Assembly (NCBI GenBank): GCA_030529445.1
Contig: JAUMWW010000013.1
Coordinates: 1 to 53,354, forward strand
Source of the DNA: Johnsonella sp.
GTDB lineage: Bacteria; Bacillota; Clostridia; Lachnospirales; Lachnospiraceae
Direction of reading: 5' to 3'
DNA length: 53,354 nt
Shown here: in pieces, positions 42,482-51,413 of the stretch
How the letters are laid out: the number at the start of each line of letters is the position of its first letter
Numbering within the stretch: the stretch's first letter is position 1
The notes under the pieces: model-generated
Told to the model about the DNA's origin: nothing
What the model saw: the letters and a program-made list of their open reading frames with translations, nothing else
Database searches by the model: none
Translations under genes and position numbers: made by a program

Positions 42482-43078
42482 TTAAGACAGATATTCCGCC
42501 AGACCGGATTTTTCAAGAATCGGTCTCAGCGCCGCATAAACACTTACACTGAGGATCACTCCGGCAAATGCATTGACCAGACTCGCTCCTGCCGCCCATG
42601 CCGCCATGATCTTAGCCGCATCCGCATGAACACCGAGAAAATACCTCTTAAAAAGATAGCCCACGATCGGATCCATAATCACATTAAAGCCCAGCCCCGC
42701 CGCAGCCGAAATGAGGGACCATTTTAAAACATAGGCTTTCTTATGCTCCTTCCTGCGGATATGGGCAATGCGATGCGCGATATATCCTGTAATCAGACCG
42801 ATACAGAGCTTTAACACGAAGGTTTTCGGCGCACTGCTGATATATACGGGATCCATCAGATCCGCTATCGTCATCCCCAGGCTTCCCGCCAGTCCTCCGT
42901 AGACACCGCCCATAAGAAGTGCTGCAAGCACACAGAATGCGTTTCCCAGATGAAGAGCCGTATAGCCTGCCGGAGTCGGTATCGGTATTTTAAGAAAAGT
43001 AAATGCGGCATAACAAAGCGCAGCCATCAATGCAGTGATGCTGAGCTTGTAAATTTGTTTGTTTTTATCCTTTGTCAT
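42482..43078 (-). CDS. ECF transporter S component, substrate unknown
   Basis: A 198-residue membrane protein with about six helices (ALMAALCYAAFTFL, GNAFCVLAALLMGGVYGGLA, FVLKLCIGLITGYIA) and an N-terminal helix pattern typical of vitamin-binding S components of energy-coupling-factor transporters. It probably captures a small vitamin or precursor and pairs with shared EcfT/A/A' proteins, none of which are here. Neighbouring thiN does not prove a thiamine link, because a separate promoter (43121-43150) drives this gene. ATG 43078 follows GGAGG at 8 nt. No riboswitch I recognise precedes it. Confidence 0.8.
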   Translation of the reverse strand: MTKDKNKQIYKLSITALMAALCYAAFTFLKIPIPTPAGYTALHLGNAFCVLAALLMGGVYGGLAGSLGMTIADLMDPVYISSAPKTFVLKLCIGLITGYIAHRIAHIRRKEHKKAYVLKWSLISAAAGLGFNVIMDPIVGYLFKRYFLGVHADAAKIMAAWAAGASLVNAFAGVILSVSVYAALRPILEKSGLAEYLS

Positions 43079-43120
43079 GAGATCTGCCTCCTCTTTTGCA
43101 TTTTTTGAAGCCTCTGCAAT

Positions 43121-43150
43121 AGCATAACAGAAAAATGGCTTCTTTCACAA
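43121..43150 (-). promoter_or_regulatory. Promoter for the ECF S-component gene
   Basis: On the minus strand TTGTGA (43145-43150) and TATGCT (43121-43126), with TGT before it as an extended -10, are spaced 18 bases apart, 43 bases upstream of the start. Confidence 0.5.
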
Positions 43151-43194
43151 CTCCAATTTGCATAAGATTAAGCAGTCCAGTTTTGCTTCAAAGC

Positions 43195-43857
43195 TTAAGC
43201 ATCCCTGCTCTCGATGACCAGAATTTTCCCCTCCCTTACCTCGATCTGCGCAAAATCTTCGCAAATCTCATTGCTGATCAGAAGAGAGGGATTCTTGTAT
43301 TTATCTATGCGCATATCCTCGAGAGGGTATTTTACCCCTTTTAAAGTGAGATAGGGAAGGCTCCCTCCTACCGGAAAAAAGGAAAGATATTTCCCGTACT
43401 GCTTCTCCCTCTCTATTCTGAGGCTTCCCTCAAGTGCATAAATTTTATTGGAAGCATCCAGTAAAACAAGGCAAAGCCCCTCGGAAATTAATTTGCAGAC
43501 AAGAAAAATATTCGCCAGAGTATGATCCGCCCTTCCTCCGAGGGCGCCGAGTGCCCAAAGCTCTTTGACCCCTCTCTCTTTGCAAATCTCTGCGGCAATT
43601 TCGAGATCGGAGGCATTCTTGACGGGATTGTAACGAAGAATTTCCACCCCATCCATCTTCGAGTATTTTTCTAAAACCCTGTTTTCCAGGGTATCGAAAT
43701 CCCCGATGAGGATATCCGGGAGTATACCTGCCCGGTCGAGATATTCCAAGCCTGCATCCACCGCAATGACTTTTTCATCCCGCTTTTTCTTTTTCAGAAG
43801 GGAAAAAAGAAGCTCTTCTTTTACGCTTGCTCCGGCAACCAAATACGCACGTTTCAT
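43195..43857 (-). CDS. thiN: Thiamine diphosphokinase
   Basis: ThiN (220 residues) pyrophosphorylates thiamine to the active cofactor. Typical motifs are VIAVDAGLEYLDRAGILPD, IGDFDTL, KNASDLEIA and GALGGRADHTLANI. ATG 43857 is 5 nt after the rpe stop with only a weak ribosome-binding site, so translation probably depends on rpe. It is the last gene of the priA-to-thiN operon. I see no clear terminator after it, but there is a separate promoter for the next gene. Confidence 0.94.
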   Translation of the reverse strand: MKRAYLVAGASVKEELLFSLLKKKKRDEKVIAVDAGLEYLDRAGILPDILIGDFDTLENRVLEKYSKMDGVEILRYNPVKNASDLEIAAEICKERGVKELWALGALGGRADHTLANIFLVCKLISEGLCLVLLDASNKIYALEGSLRIEREKQYGKYLSFFPVGGSLPYLTLKGVKYPLEDMRIDKYKNPSLLISNEICEDFAQIEVREGKILVIESRDA

Positions 43858-43862
43858 TTCAC

Positions 43863-44522
43863 TTATTCGCTCTCTTCGATAATGCCTTTTAAAAGCTTGA
43901 TATTGGCATAAGTATCTCCGTTAAAGATTGCCGAGCCGATCACGATATTATCGGCTCCCGCCTCCAAAACATCTCCCAAGGTCTCCGAATTTACTCCTCC
44001 GTCAACCTGAATAGAAAATTTCAGATCATTATTATAGCGGATATCATTGAGTCTGGAAATCTTTCGTTTTGTATAATCGATAAACTGCTGACCGCCGAAT
44101 CCCGGATTTACGCTCATGATCAGAACCATATCGACATAGGGAATCACCTCATCCAGGATCAGGATGGGCGTCGCCGGGTTAATCGCAACCCCGACTTTTT
44201 TATCAAAGCTCCGGATCATCTCCAGGCTGCGGTCGAGATGCTTACATGCTTCCGCATGTATCGTGATTCCGTCCGCTCCCGCCTTGACCATGGCTTCGAT
44301 ATATCTTTGCGGTTCCTCCACCATCATATGCACATCCAAAAACATATCGCTATGCTTTCTTAAGGAACTGATAAAGGGCATGCCGAAAGAAATGCTGGGA
44401 ACAAACGCTCCATCCATTACATCGAGATGCAGATGATCTATTCCGCAGCTTTTTAAAACATCCAGCTCCGATTTTATATTGATAAAATCCACCGAAAGTA
44501 ATGAAGGGGAAAGTGTAATCAT
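43863..44522 (-). CDS. rpe: Ribulose-phosphate 3-epimerase
   Basis: TIM-barrel epimerase of 219 residues linking ribulose 5-phosphate and xylulose 5-phosphate in the pentose phosphate pathway. Conserved motifs are LHLDVMDGAFVPSISFG, HMMVEEPQRYI, MSVNPGFGGQQFI and QVDGGVNSET. AAGGAGG precedes ATG 44522 by 5 nt. It follows rsgA by 27 nt, the standard rsgA-rpe-thiN order. Confidence 0.96.
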   Translation of the reverse strand: MITLSPSLLSVDFINIKSELDVLKSCGIDHLHLDVMDGAFVPSISFGMPFISSLRKHSDMFLDVHMMVEEPQRYIEAMVKAGADGITIHAEACKHLDRSLEMIRSFDKKVGVAINPATPILILDEVIPYVDMVLIMSVNPGFGGQQFIDYTKRKISRLNDIRYNNDLKFSIQVDGGVNSETLGDVLEAGADNIVIGSAIFNGDTYANIKLLKGIIEESE

Positions 44523-44549
44523 AAATGCCTCCTTAGCGCTTATTTTATA

Positions 44550-45419
44550 TCAGTATTGTTTTATATTGGCAAGCTCCTTATAAAGCTTGGTATAGTTTTC
44601 ATATCGCAAAAGGGAAAGCTCTTCGGATCCGAGAATTTTCTTAATCCGGCATCCCGGTTCGGATATATGGGAGCAGAGAGAAAACCTGCATTCTCCTGCC
44701 GCATCGACAAATTCCGGATAATATTGCCAAAGCTCCGATTTATCGATATGCTCCAAGCTGATGGAGCTGAAGCCCGGCGTATCGAAAACATAAGTATCCC
44801 GATCTATGCGGAATAACTCGGAATGCCTGGTCGTATGCTTTCCTCTCTCGATTTTTCTGCTGATGCTCCCCGTCTCCATCGCAGCCGCGGGAAGAAGGCA
44901 GTTAAGCAAGGTAGATTTTCCCACTCCCGAAGGACCGGCAAAGGCTCCGGTTCTTCCCTTCAGATATTGCCTGAGCGCTGCAATCCCTTCCTCGCAAATC
45001 GCGCTGATATAGAGGCAGTCAAATCCCGCTCTCCGGTAAATCCCTACATATTCCGGCTCTTCTTCCTCCAAATCCGCTTTATTCCAGATAATCGCCGGAA
45101 CAATTCCTCTGCTTTGAATATATACGAGGTATTTATCCAAAAGATAGAGCTGAGGCTTGGGCTTTGCCACCGAGATTACGACGAGTACGGTATCGATATT
45201 GCTGAGCGCGGGGCGAATCAGGCTGTTTCTTCTGGGAAGGATGCTGAAAATATTTCCGGTTTTCTTCTCCTCATCCACGATGGTAAACTCCACTTCATCC
45301 CCTACGAGGGGCTTGATTTCCTGATTTCTGAATATGCCCTTCGCCTTGCATTCATAAATCTCCTCCGCATGATCCACATAGAAGAAGCCCGCGATCGCCT
45401 TTTTGATTCTTCCTCTCAT
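44550..45419 (-). CDS. rsgA: Ribosome small-subunit biogenesis GTPase RsgA
   Basis: The circularly permuted GTPase has 289 residues and acts in late 30S assembly. An N-terminal OB fold precedes the GTPase motifs in permuted order: NKAD at 113-116, P-loop GPSGVGKST at 162-170 and DTPG at 213-216. The C-terminal zinc site is Cys244, Cys249, His251 and Cys257. It starts 5 nt after pknB with a weak site, suggesting coupling. Confidence 0.96.
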   Translation of the reverse strand: MRGRIKKAIAGFFYVDHAEEIYECKAKGIFRNQEIKPLVGDEVEFTIVDEEKKTGNIFSILPRRNSLIRPALSNIDTVLVVISVAKPKPQLYLLDKYLVYIQSRGIVPAIIWNKADLEEEEPEYVGIYRRAGFDCLYISAICEEGIAALRQYLKGRTGAFAGPSGVGKSTLLNCLLPAAAMETGSISRKIERGKHTTRHSELFRIDRDTYVFDTPGFSSISLEHIDKSELWQYYPEFVDAAGECRFSLCSHISEPGCRIKKILGSEELSLLRYENYTKLYKELANIKQY

Positions 45420-45424
45420 CTCTC

Positions 45425-47524
45425 TTATTCAACCTTAAAGAATTCTACCGTATAGCTCTTTAACACATTATGTTCCTCGCCCTGAATCACCACCACTTCG
45501 ACGAAGCCCTGATCCACTCCGTATGCTCCTTCGATGCTCTTGAATCTTACCGGAAGAATCGTATCTCCGGTTACTTTTCTGGGTTCCATCAAGGTACTGT
45601 ATTTTGTCTCTCCGTTCACCGTCTGCCGCAGTCTGACCATAATCGTTACGCTGGTTGTCGCCGAACCCGGTCCGATAAGATCGGAGATATTATAGGTATT
45701 ATCGATCGAAGCGATGTATTTATATGCCTTTGTCGTTTCGGGAACCGGACCGAGGCTTAGGAAGTAAGAAACCCGGCTGCCCTCATCCACGGAATCCCCC
45801 GCTTCCGGAGACTGGGAAATCAGCGATCCCTTCGCTACGCTTGCGCTATAATCTTTCTTGACCTCTCCGGGCACAAGCTTTGCATCGCTTAGTGCCTGTA
45901 TCGCATCCTTTTCCGGCTTTCCCGAAATATCCGGAACCAAGACCTTGAGCACTTCTTTTCCCTTGCTGTAAAACACCGTGATTTTTCCACCCTTTTTCGG
46001 TGCCTTGGGTTCAAACCGGATCATCTTTCCTTCTTCGATCTCTTCGCTGAATTCCTCTTCAAAGCTGACCGCAAGTCCTTCTCCCTCGAGTCGCACCTTT
46101 ACTTCCTCCCTGCTCAAATCGGCAATGCCCATGCCTTCGATATCTATTTTATCCGGACCGAGGCTGAGAACGACTTCTATCTTCGCATATTTTTCTACCT
46201 TCTCTCCCGCCTTCGGCTCCTGAGAAATAATGCTGTTTTGCGGTATTTCATCATCGTATGCCGAGGATTTGACCTTCATCTGCAGCAGGAATCCTTTCAG
46301 CCTGTCTTCGGCAAGATCCTTATCCATCGTCACCACATCCGGCACCTCGACCAGCTTATCCTCCTGCGGCTCGGCACCCGTGCTGCTCTCGATAATGATC
46401 GGACCGGAGGGCTGATTTTTTTTCTTCGTAAAGGTTCCGCTCAGGATCAGGATGATAAAAATCAAGCCTCCCACCAAAAGAAGGGCTGCAAGCAGTCCGG
46501 CTGCGCTCATCAGCCTATCCATCCGGGTATTTTCATCCTTTTCCCTTAGCTTCTCTCTTTTTTTCGGAAAATCCTCCTCTTCCTCCTCCTCTTTTGCTTG
46601 AAGATCTCTTCCGGCATTGATCCGAAGCAAATCTCCCTTGCTGAATACCTGCGTATCCGAAGAAGGATCCGAATCCTCCTCTTTGCTCTCCGGAGAATTT
46701 GCGGACATCACCAGGCATTTTCTGAGATCCGTGATCAGATCGCTGATGTTTTCATATCTTCTCTCCTGCTTCTTCTGCATGCACTTAAGAATGATCCGCT
46801 CCAGCGAGGGAGAAATCGCGGGATTATGCACCGAGGGATGCACGGGAGACTGCTCCAGATGAGCGAGCGCAACCGCAACCGTCGTGCTTCCGCTAAAGGG
46901 CAGCTTTCCGGTAAGCATCTCATACATGCTTACGCCAAGAGAATAAATATCGCTTCGTTCATCGGAATACCCTCCCTTTGCCTGCTCGGGAGAAATATAA
47001 TGTACGGAACCCATTGCGGTTGAGGTCAGGGTCTGTGAAGAAACCGCTCTGGCAATTCCGAAATCCGCAACCTTGACCTTTCCCTCATTGGAAATAATAA
47101 TATTCTGCGGCTTAATATCCCTGTGAATGATCTTGCTCTCATGCGCGGCTTTGATTCCGAGCGCAACCTGTATGGAGATTCCGATCGCCTCATTGATATC
47201 CAGCCGTCCCCTGCTTTCAATATAGTTTTTCAGGGTGACTCCCTCGATCAGCTCCATTACGATATAATGCAGCTCCTCTTCATCGATAACATCATAAACA
47301 TTTACGATATTCGGATGAGAAAGCCCCGCAGCCGCCTGCGCTTCCATTTTAAATTTACTGACAAAGCCGGCATCCTCGCTGAATTCCGACTTAAGAAGCT
47401 TAATCGCCACAAATCTGTTTAGCTTATGGCATTTTGCCTTATACACATCCGACATCCCGCCCGAGCCTATTCTTGCGAGGATCTCATATCTGTTTTGTAA
47501 AAACGTACCCGGTCTTAAAATCAT
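45425..47524 (-). CDS. pknB: PASTA-domain serine/threonine protein kinase
   Basis: Membrane receptor kinase of 699 residues that senses muropeptides/lipid II and controls division and wall synthesis. The kinase domain has the glycine loop GSGGMSDVY, Lys42, Glu61, HRDIKPQN (Asp136) and DFG (Asp154). An acidic/charged juxtamembrane region precedes one transmembrane helix near 340-362. Three PASTA repeats follow (VEVPDVVTMDKDLAEDRL...; KIDIEGMGIADLSREEVKVRL; VLVPDISGKPEKDAIQAL). The last 100 residues form an extra C-terminal domain of unknown type. ATG 47524 overlaps the prpC stop (ATGA), so the kinase and its phosphatase are translationally coupled. Confidence 0.96.
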   Translation of the reverse strand: MILRPGTFLQNRYEILARIGSGGMSDVYKAKCHKLNRFVAIKLLKSEFSEDAGFVSKFKMEAQAAAGLSHPNIVNVYDVIDEEELHYIVMELIEGVTLKNYIESRGRLDINEAIGISIQVALGIKAAHESKIIHRDIKPQNIIISNEGKVKVADFGIARAVSSQTLTSTAMGSVHYISPEQAKGGYSDERSDIYSLGVSMYEMLTGKLPFSGSTTVAVALAHLEQSPVHPSVHNPAISPSLERIILKCMQKKQERRYENISDLITDLRKCLVMSANSPESKEEDSDPSSDTQVFSKGDLLRINAGRDLQAKEEEEEEDFPKKREKLREKDENTRMDRLMSAAGLLAALLLVGGLIFIILILSGTFTKKKNQPSGPIIIESSTGAEPQEDKLVEVPDVVTMDKDLAEDRLKGFLLQMKVKSSAYDDEIPQNSIISQEPKAGEKVEKYAKIEVVLSLGPDKIDIEGMGIADLSREEVKVRLEGEGLAVSFEEEFSEEIEEGKMIRFEPKAPKKGGKITVFYSKGKEVLKVLVPDISGKPEKDAIQALSDAKLVPGEVKKDYSASVAKGSLISQSPEAGDSVDEGSRVSYFLSLGPVPETTKAYKYIASIDNTYNISDLIGPGSATTSVTIMVRLRQTVNGETKYSTLMEPRKVTGDTILPVRFKSIEGAYGVDQGFVEVVVIQGEEHNVLKSYTVEFFKVE

Positions 47525-48258
47525 ACTGCCACCTCGCCTCTCTCAACGGATATCAGAACAACCGATATATTATCGCTTCCGCCGTTTATATTCGCCTTAT
47601 CTATCAGCGTCATCGCCGCTGCCTCGAGACTGGAGGACAGGTCTATGATCTCTTTCATCTTTTCATTATCCACCATATTGCTCAGTCCGTCAGAACAAAG
47701 CAGTACTATATCTCCTTCTGTTAATTCCACATCAAAATAATCAATTTCTATATTCTTATCCGCCCCGATCGCTCTGGTGATCAGATTCTTATATGCAAGA
47801 TATTCCGGACTCTCTCTTTCTATTTCGCCTTTTTCCGCCAGCTCTTCAACATAGGAATGGTCATTGGTAATCTGAAAGATATCGTCCCGGATCAAATACA
47901 GCCTGCTGTCTCCTATATTGCAGACATAGAGAGTTCCTTCGATCAGCGTCGCCGCAACCAGTGTGGTTCCCATGCCCTTGAGCTCTTCTTTTTCCAGCGC
48001 TTCCCTGTAAATCGCTTCATTTGCATATTCTATCGCAAGTGTGAGTGCCTTAAGAGGAGGAACTTCGCTTTTTTCTATATATTCCTTTAAATAACGGACT
48101 GCAGCCCTCGAAGCATAATCTCCGGCTCTGGCTCCTCCCATTCCGTCGGCGACCAAAAATAAATTCGGCAGAGTCCCTATGGGTTCTGTCACGGCCAGGA
48201 CAATATCCTGATTTACAGAGCGCAGACGCCCTGTATCCGTCAATGCAACCGCTCGCAT
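47521..48258 (-). CDS. prpC: PP2C-type serine/threonine phosphatase
   Basis: Metal-dependent phosphatase of 245 residues that reverses PknB phosphorylation. Metal-binding motifs are VADGMGGARAGDYAS near residue 37, CSDGLSNMV and GGSDNISVVLI. ATG 48258 follows GGAGGTATAAAAG. An internal promoter in the rlmN-prpC gap may allow the signalling pair to be expressed separately from the upstream genes. Confidence 0.95.
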   Translation of the reverse strand: MRAVALTDTGRLRSVNQDIVLAVTEPIGTLPNLFLVADGMGGARAGDYASRAAVRYLKEYIEKSEVPPLKALTLAIEYANEAIYREALEKEELKGMGTTLVAATLIEGTLYVCNIGDSRLYLIRDDIFQITNDHSYVEELAEKGEIERESPEYLAYKNLITRAIGADKNIEIDYFDVELTEGDIVLLCSDGLSNMVDNEKMKEIIDLSSSLEAAAMTLIDKANINGGSDNISVVLISVERGEVAV

Positions 48259-48318
48259 CTTTTATACCTCCGGAGTAAAATTGCCGCAATGGGCATTTAT
48301 TATATATCATATTCTTAT

Positions 48319-48349
48319 ATCATACCATATCCTCAGGGGGATGTGTCAA
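48319..48349 (-). promoter_or_regulatory. Internal promoter for prpC-pknB, overlapping the rlmN stop
   Basis: On the minus strand TTGACA (48344-48349) and TATGAT (48319-48324) with TGG before it (extended -10) are spaced 19 bases apart. The TGA inside TTGACA is the rlmN stop codon. The long spacer is partly offset by the extended -10. Confidence 0.55.
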
Positions 48350-49383
48350 TTATTTTGCTTCTCCTGATAATCCCGCCGGAGCTGGCCGCAGGCGCCCTCT
48401 ATATCTCTTCCCATCTCTCTTCTGAGCGTGGCGTTGATGCCCTTCTCTTCGAGAATTTTCATGAAGATTTTTATATTGCGAGTGCTCGAACTCTTATAGT
48501 CTCTTTCTTTAATCGGGTTTACCGGTATCAGATTCACATGGGCATGCCGATTCTTAAGCAGTGCGGAGAGCTTCAACGCCTCTTCTTTTGTATCGTTGAT
48601 TCCCGCAACAAGGCTGTATTCGAAACTGACCCTTCTTCCCGTCTGCTCGAAAAAATACGCGCAGGCATCCAGCAGCTCTTCTATGCCGTACTGATGGGCA
48701 ATCGGCATAAGGCTTCTTCTCGTCGGATCATCCGCAGCATGCAGGGAAAGCGCCAGCGTAACCTGAAGCTTCTCATCGGCAAGCCTCTTGATATTGGGCA
48801 ACACACCGCAGGTCGAAACGGTGATATTTCTCTGGCTCAGATGCAGCCCCTTTTCATCGCTGATCATGCGGATAAAGCGAAGCACCTCCTCATAATTATC
48901 CAAAGGCTCTCCCGCTCCCATTAAAACAATATTGGAAATTCTCTCTCCTATGGAGCTTCCGATCCGATAGACCTGAGCCAGCATTTCTCCCGCCCCCAGA
49001 TTTCTGATCAGACCTCCTATCGTCGATGCGCAGAAGCGACAGCCCATGCGGCAGCCCACCTGTGTCGAGATGCAGATCGAATTGCCGTGGCGGTAGCGCA
49101 TCAGCACGCTTTCAATAATATGCCCGTCCTCAAGCTCAAAAAGATATTTCCTCGTCCCATCAATCTCCGATTCCCTGCAAAGCACTTCCCTGATCGGATA
49201 GAAAGAAAAATCCGCCTCCAGCTTTTTGCGCAGCCGAAGCGGAAGATTGCTCATCTCGTCAATCTGCATCACCCCTTTTTTATGCAGCCACTCAAAAATC
49301 TGAAGCGCTCTGAATTTCGGCTCTCCTATGCCGATGATATATTCCTCCAGCTCTCTGAAATAGAGAGATCTTAAATCCTTCAT
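48346..49383 (-). CDS. rlmN: Dual-specificity 23S rRNA/tRNA (adenine-C2)-methyltransferase RlmN
   Basis: Radical-SAM enzyme of 345 residues that methylates A2503 of 23S rRNA and A37 of some tRNAs. The iron-sulfur motif CRMGCRFC has Cys111, Cys115 and Cys118, and the mechanistic Cys is in DIEGACGQL near the C-terminus. MGAGEPLDNYEEV is the SAM-binding GEP motif. It starts 3 nt after rsmB with a weak site. The operon order rsmB-rlmN-prpC-pknB is standard for Firmicutes. Confidence 0.97.
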   Translation of the reverse strand: MKDLRSLYFRELEEYIIGIGEPKFRALQIFEWLHKKGVMQIDEMSNLPLRLRKKLEADFSFYPIREVLCRESEIDGTRKYLFELEDGHIIESVLMRYRHGNSICISTQVGCRMGCRFCASTIGGLIRNLGAGEMLAQVYRIGSSIGERISNIVLMGAGEPLDNYEEVLRFIRMISDEKGLHLSQRNITVSTCGVLPNIKRLADEKLQVTLALSLHAADDPTRRSLMPIAHQYGIEELLDACAYFFEQTGRRVSFEYSLVAGINDTKEEALKLSALLKNRHAHVNLIPVNPIKERDYKSSSTRNIKIFMKILEEKGINATLRREMGRDIEGACGQLRRDYQEKQNN

Positions 49384-49386
49384 TTC

Positions 49387-50718
49387 TTAAACTCTTTCAA
49401 ATAAACTGATAAAAAATCCGCCGCTGCAAAAGCCCGCATCATCGCCGGGCAGAAGCTGGATAAAGCCTTCTTTGGCGGATTCCTTTTTTAATCCCTGCGG
49501 CAGCTTTGACCAAAAATCCACCGCTTTGAACTCCTCATGCTCCGCAAGAAAAGCCTTCACATTCTTCTCGTTTTCCTCCGGATTGATCGTACAGGTCGAA
49601 AACAGGAGTTTCCCTCCGATTTTTACATATCTGCATACATTATTCAGTATTTCTCTTTGCAGCAGGCTGAGCTGAATACAGGTCTCCGGGCTCATATTAT
49701 ATTTGATATCCGGCTTTCTTCCGATAATGCCCAGTCCGGAACAGGGAAGGTCCGCAATCAGCAGATCCGCCCTCTCTTTAAGCTCTTTGCGGTAAAGCCT
49801 TGCATCCGCCAGCGCCGCGCGGATATTGGAAAATCCGCTTCGTTCTATATTGGAGCAAAGCTTTTCCAGCTTCTTTTCGCTGATATCGAAAGCAAGCACG
49901 CTTCCGCTTCCCTCCAAAAGATCCGCCGCATGAATACTCTTTCCTCCGGGTGAGGCACAGACATCGATCACCGTATCTCCTCTGCCTATTCCCGCAAGCC
50001 TGATCGCAAGCGCGGACCCTGCCTCCTGAATATAGGCAAGCCCCTCCCGGATAGGAGCCAGTCGGTCAATGCTCTCAAATCCTTCGATATAAAGCAGCTC
50101 GGGAAGGAGGCTTGAAGCTTTTGCCGAAACGCCGCTTTCTTTCAGCCTCCTCTTTACTTCCTCGACGGAGATTCTGGAAGAGTTCACCCGGATCGAAAGA
50201 TCGCTTTTTTGTAAAAACATCTCCAGAATCCGTACAGCTTCCTCCTCGGAATAATTCCTTGCAAAAAGATCATAGATCCATTCCGGCACGGAATATTGAA
50301 GTGAGGGACCGGGATAGGAAATGCTCTCCTTATTCCTCGCAATATTTCTGAGCAGACCGTTTACAAAAGGCTTCAGCCCGAAAAAACCTCTTTTTGCCGC
50401 AAGCTTCACCGCCTCGTTGCAAACGGCGGAATCCGGCACTCTGTCCAGATACAGAATCTGATAGATGCTCAGCCTGAGCAGGGCTCTGATCAGTGGCTTC
50501 AGCTTTTGATGCTTCACTTTGCTATAGGTATCGATAACATAATCTATGCTCATTCTGCGCTCCGTACTTCCGTGCACCAGAGCGGAGATAAGGCTTCTGT
50601 CCGCCTTGCTCAGATAGGCGTATTTTTTTAATGCCATATCCAAAAGCTCATGGATATGCGCCTCCCCCTTTTCTGCGGCAAGCAATATATCCAATGCGAT
50701 CTCTCTTGCATCAGTCAC
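49387..50718 (-). CDS. rsmB: 16S rRNA (cytosine967-C5)-methyltransferase RsmB
   Basis: Two-domain methyltransferase of 443 residues: an N-terminal NusB-like RNA-binding domain (REIALDILLAAEKGEAHIHE; LRLSIYQILYLDRVPD) and a C-terminal SAM domain (VIDVCASPGGKSIHAADLL, DLPCSGLGIIGRKPD, FSTCTINPEENE), with catalytic cysteines in PC and TC. The start is GTG 50718, 8 nt after AGAGG and overlapping the metallopeptidase 3' end by 8 bases. It is distinct from the RsmF-type enzyme at 21.9-23.3 kb. Confidence 0.96.
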   Translation of the reverse strand: MTDAREIALDILLAAEKGEAHIHELLDMALKKYAYLSKADRSLISALVHGSTERRMSIDYVIDTYSKVKHQKLKPLIRALLRLSIYQILYLDRVPDSAVCNEAVKLAAKRGFFGLKPFVNGLLRNIARNKESISYPGPSLQYSVPEWIYDLFARNYSEEEAVRILEMFLQKSDLSIRVNSSRISVEEVKRRLKESGVSAKASSLLPELLYIEGFESIDRLAPIREGLAYIQEAGSALAIRLAGIGRGDTVIDVCASPGGKSIHAADLLEGSGSVLAFDISEKKLEKLCSNIERSGFSNIRAALADARLYRKELKERADLLIADLPCSGLGIIGRKPDIKYNMSPETCIQLSLLQREILNNVCRYVKIGGKLLFSTCTINPEENEKNVKAFLAEHEEFKAVDFWSKLPQGLKKESAKEGFIQLLPGDDAGFCSGGFFISLFERV

Positions 50719-51412
50719 GTCTTCTTCCTCTGGAAATAAAAATCAGTCGAAGCAGCTGCAAAGCACCCGCCGCCGCTCCTGCCACATAGGTCAGCGCCGC
50801 TGCATCAAGAACCTTTTTTGCACCCTGTGCCTCGTCCTCGGGAAGGATGCCGCTTTCCCTAAGCTGCGCTATCGCCCGCCTGGAGGCATCAAACTCTACC
50901 GGAAGGGTAACGAGCTGGAAAAGCACGGCAAAAGAAAATAAGATGATGCCGATCTGTACCATGATATAGCCCGAGGCTCCGAAGATCAGCCCTGCAGCGA
51001 TAAGAGGCCATGCAAGCCTGCTTCCGATATTGGCAAGCGGAACGAGGGAGGAGCGAAATCTCAGCGGAGTATATTCGCTTCCGTGCTGAATCGCATGACC
51101 GCATTCATGAGCGGCAACACTTACCGCCGCAATCGATCTTGCATTATAAATATCCTCACTTAAGTTTACCGTCTTATTGGCGGGATTATAATGATCCGTT
51201 AAACTTCCCGCAACCGGCTGCACCACCACATCATAAAGCCCGTTATCCTGCAGGATCTTATTTGCCACATCCACTCCGCGCATTCCCGATTTGCTGGGAA
51301 GGGAGCGATATTTTGAAAATGTCGCTCTCAGGCTCATGGAAGCAAGCATCGTAATTGCCACTCCGATCAGCAAAAAAATATCCGAAAAATGAAAACCGTA
51401 TCCTCCAAACAT
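50711..51412 (-). CDS. Membrane zinc metallopeptidase (YugP-like)
   Basis: The 233-residue membrane protein has a hydrophobic N-terminal helix (FSDIFLLIGVAITMLASM), the zinc motif HECGH at residues 102-106, and two to three further membrane segments. The pattern ARSIAAVSVAAHECGHAIQH and the C-terminal EDEAQGAKKVLDAAALTYVA match the conserved family called zinc metallopeptidase/YugP; the substrate is not known. ATG 51412 follows GGAG at 8 nt, one base past the fmt stop. It lies between fmt and rsmB, a common Clostridia insertion in this operon. Confidence 0.87.
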   Translation of the reverse strand: MFGGYGFHFSDIFLLIGVAITMLASMSLRATFSKYRSLPSKSGMRGVDVANKILQDNGLYDVVVQPVAGSLTDHYNPANKTVNLSEDIYNARSIAAVSVAAHECGHAIQHGSEYTPLRFRSSLVPLANIGSRLAWPLIAAGLIFGASGYIMVQIGIILFSFAVLFQLVTLPVEFDASRRAIAQLRESGILPEDEAQGAKKVLDAAALTYVAGAAAGALQLLRLIFISRGRRRD

Positions 51413-51413
51413 A

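Noticed and set aside
43096-43119. Possible preQ1 or other vitamin riboswitch before the ECF S-component gene
   Set aside because: A 5-bp hairpin with a 14-base loop is present, but the conserved preQ1-I sequence elements are not, so no riboswitch class is supported.
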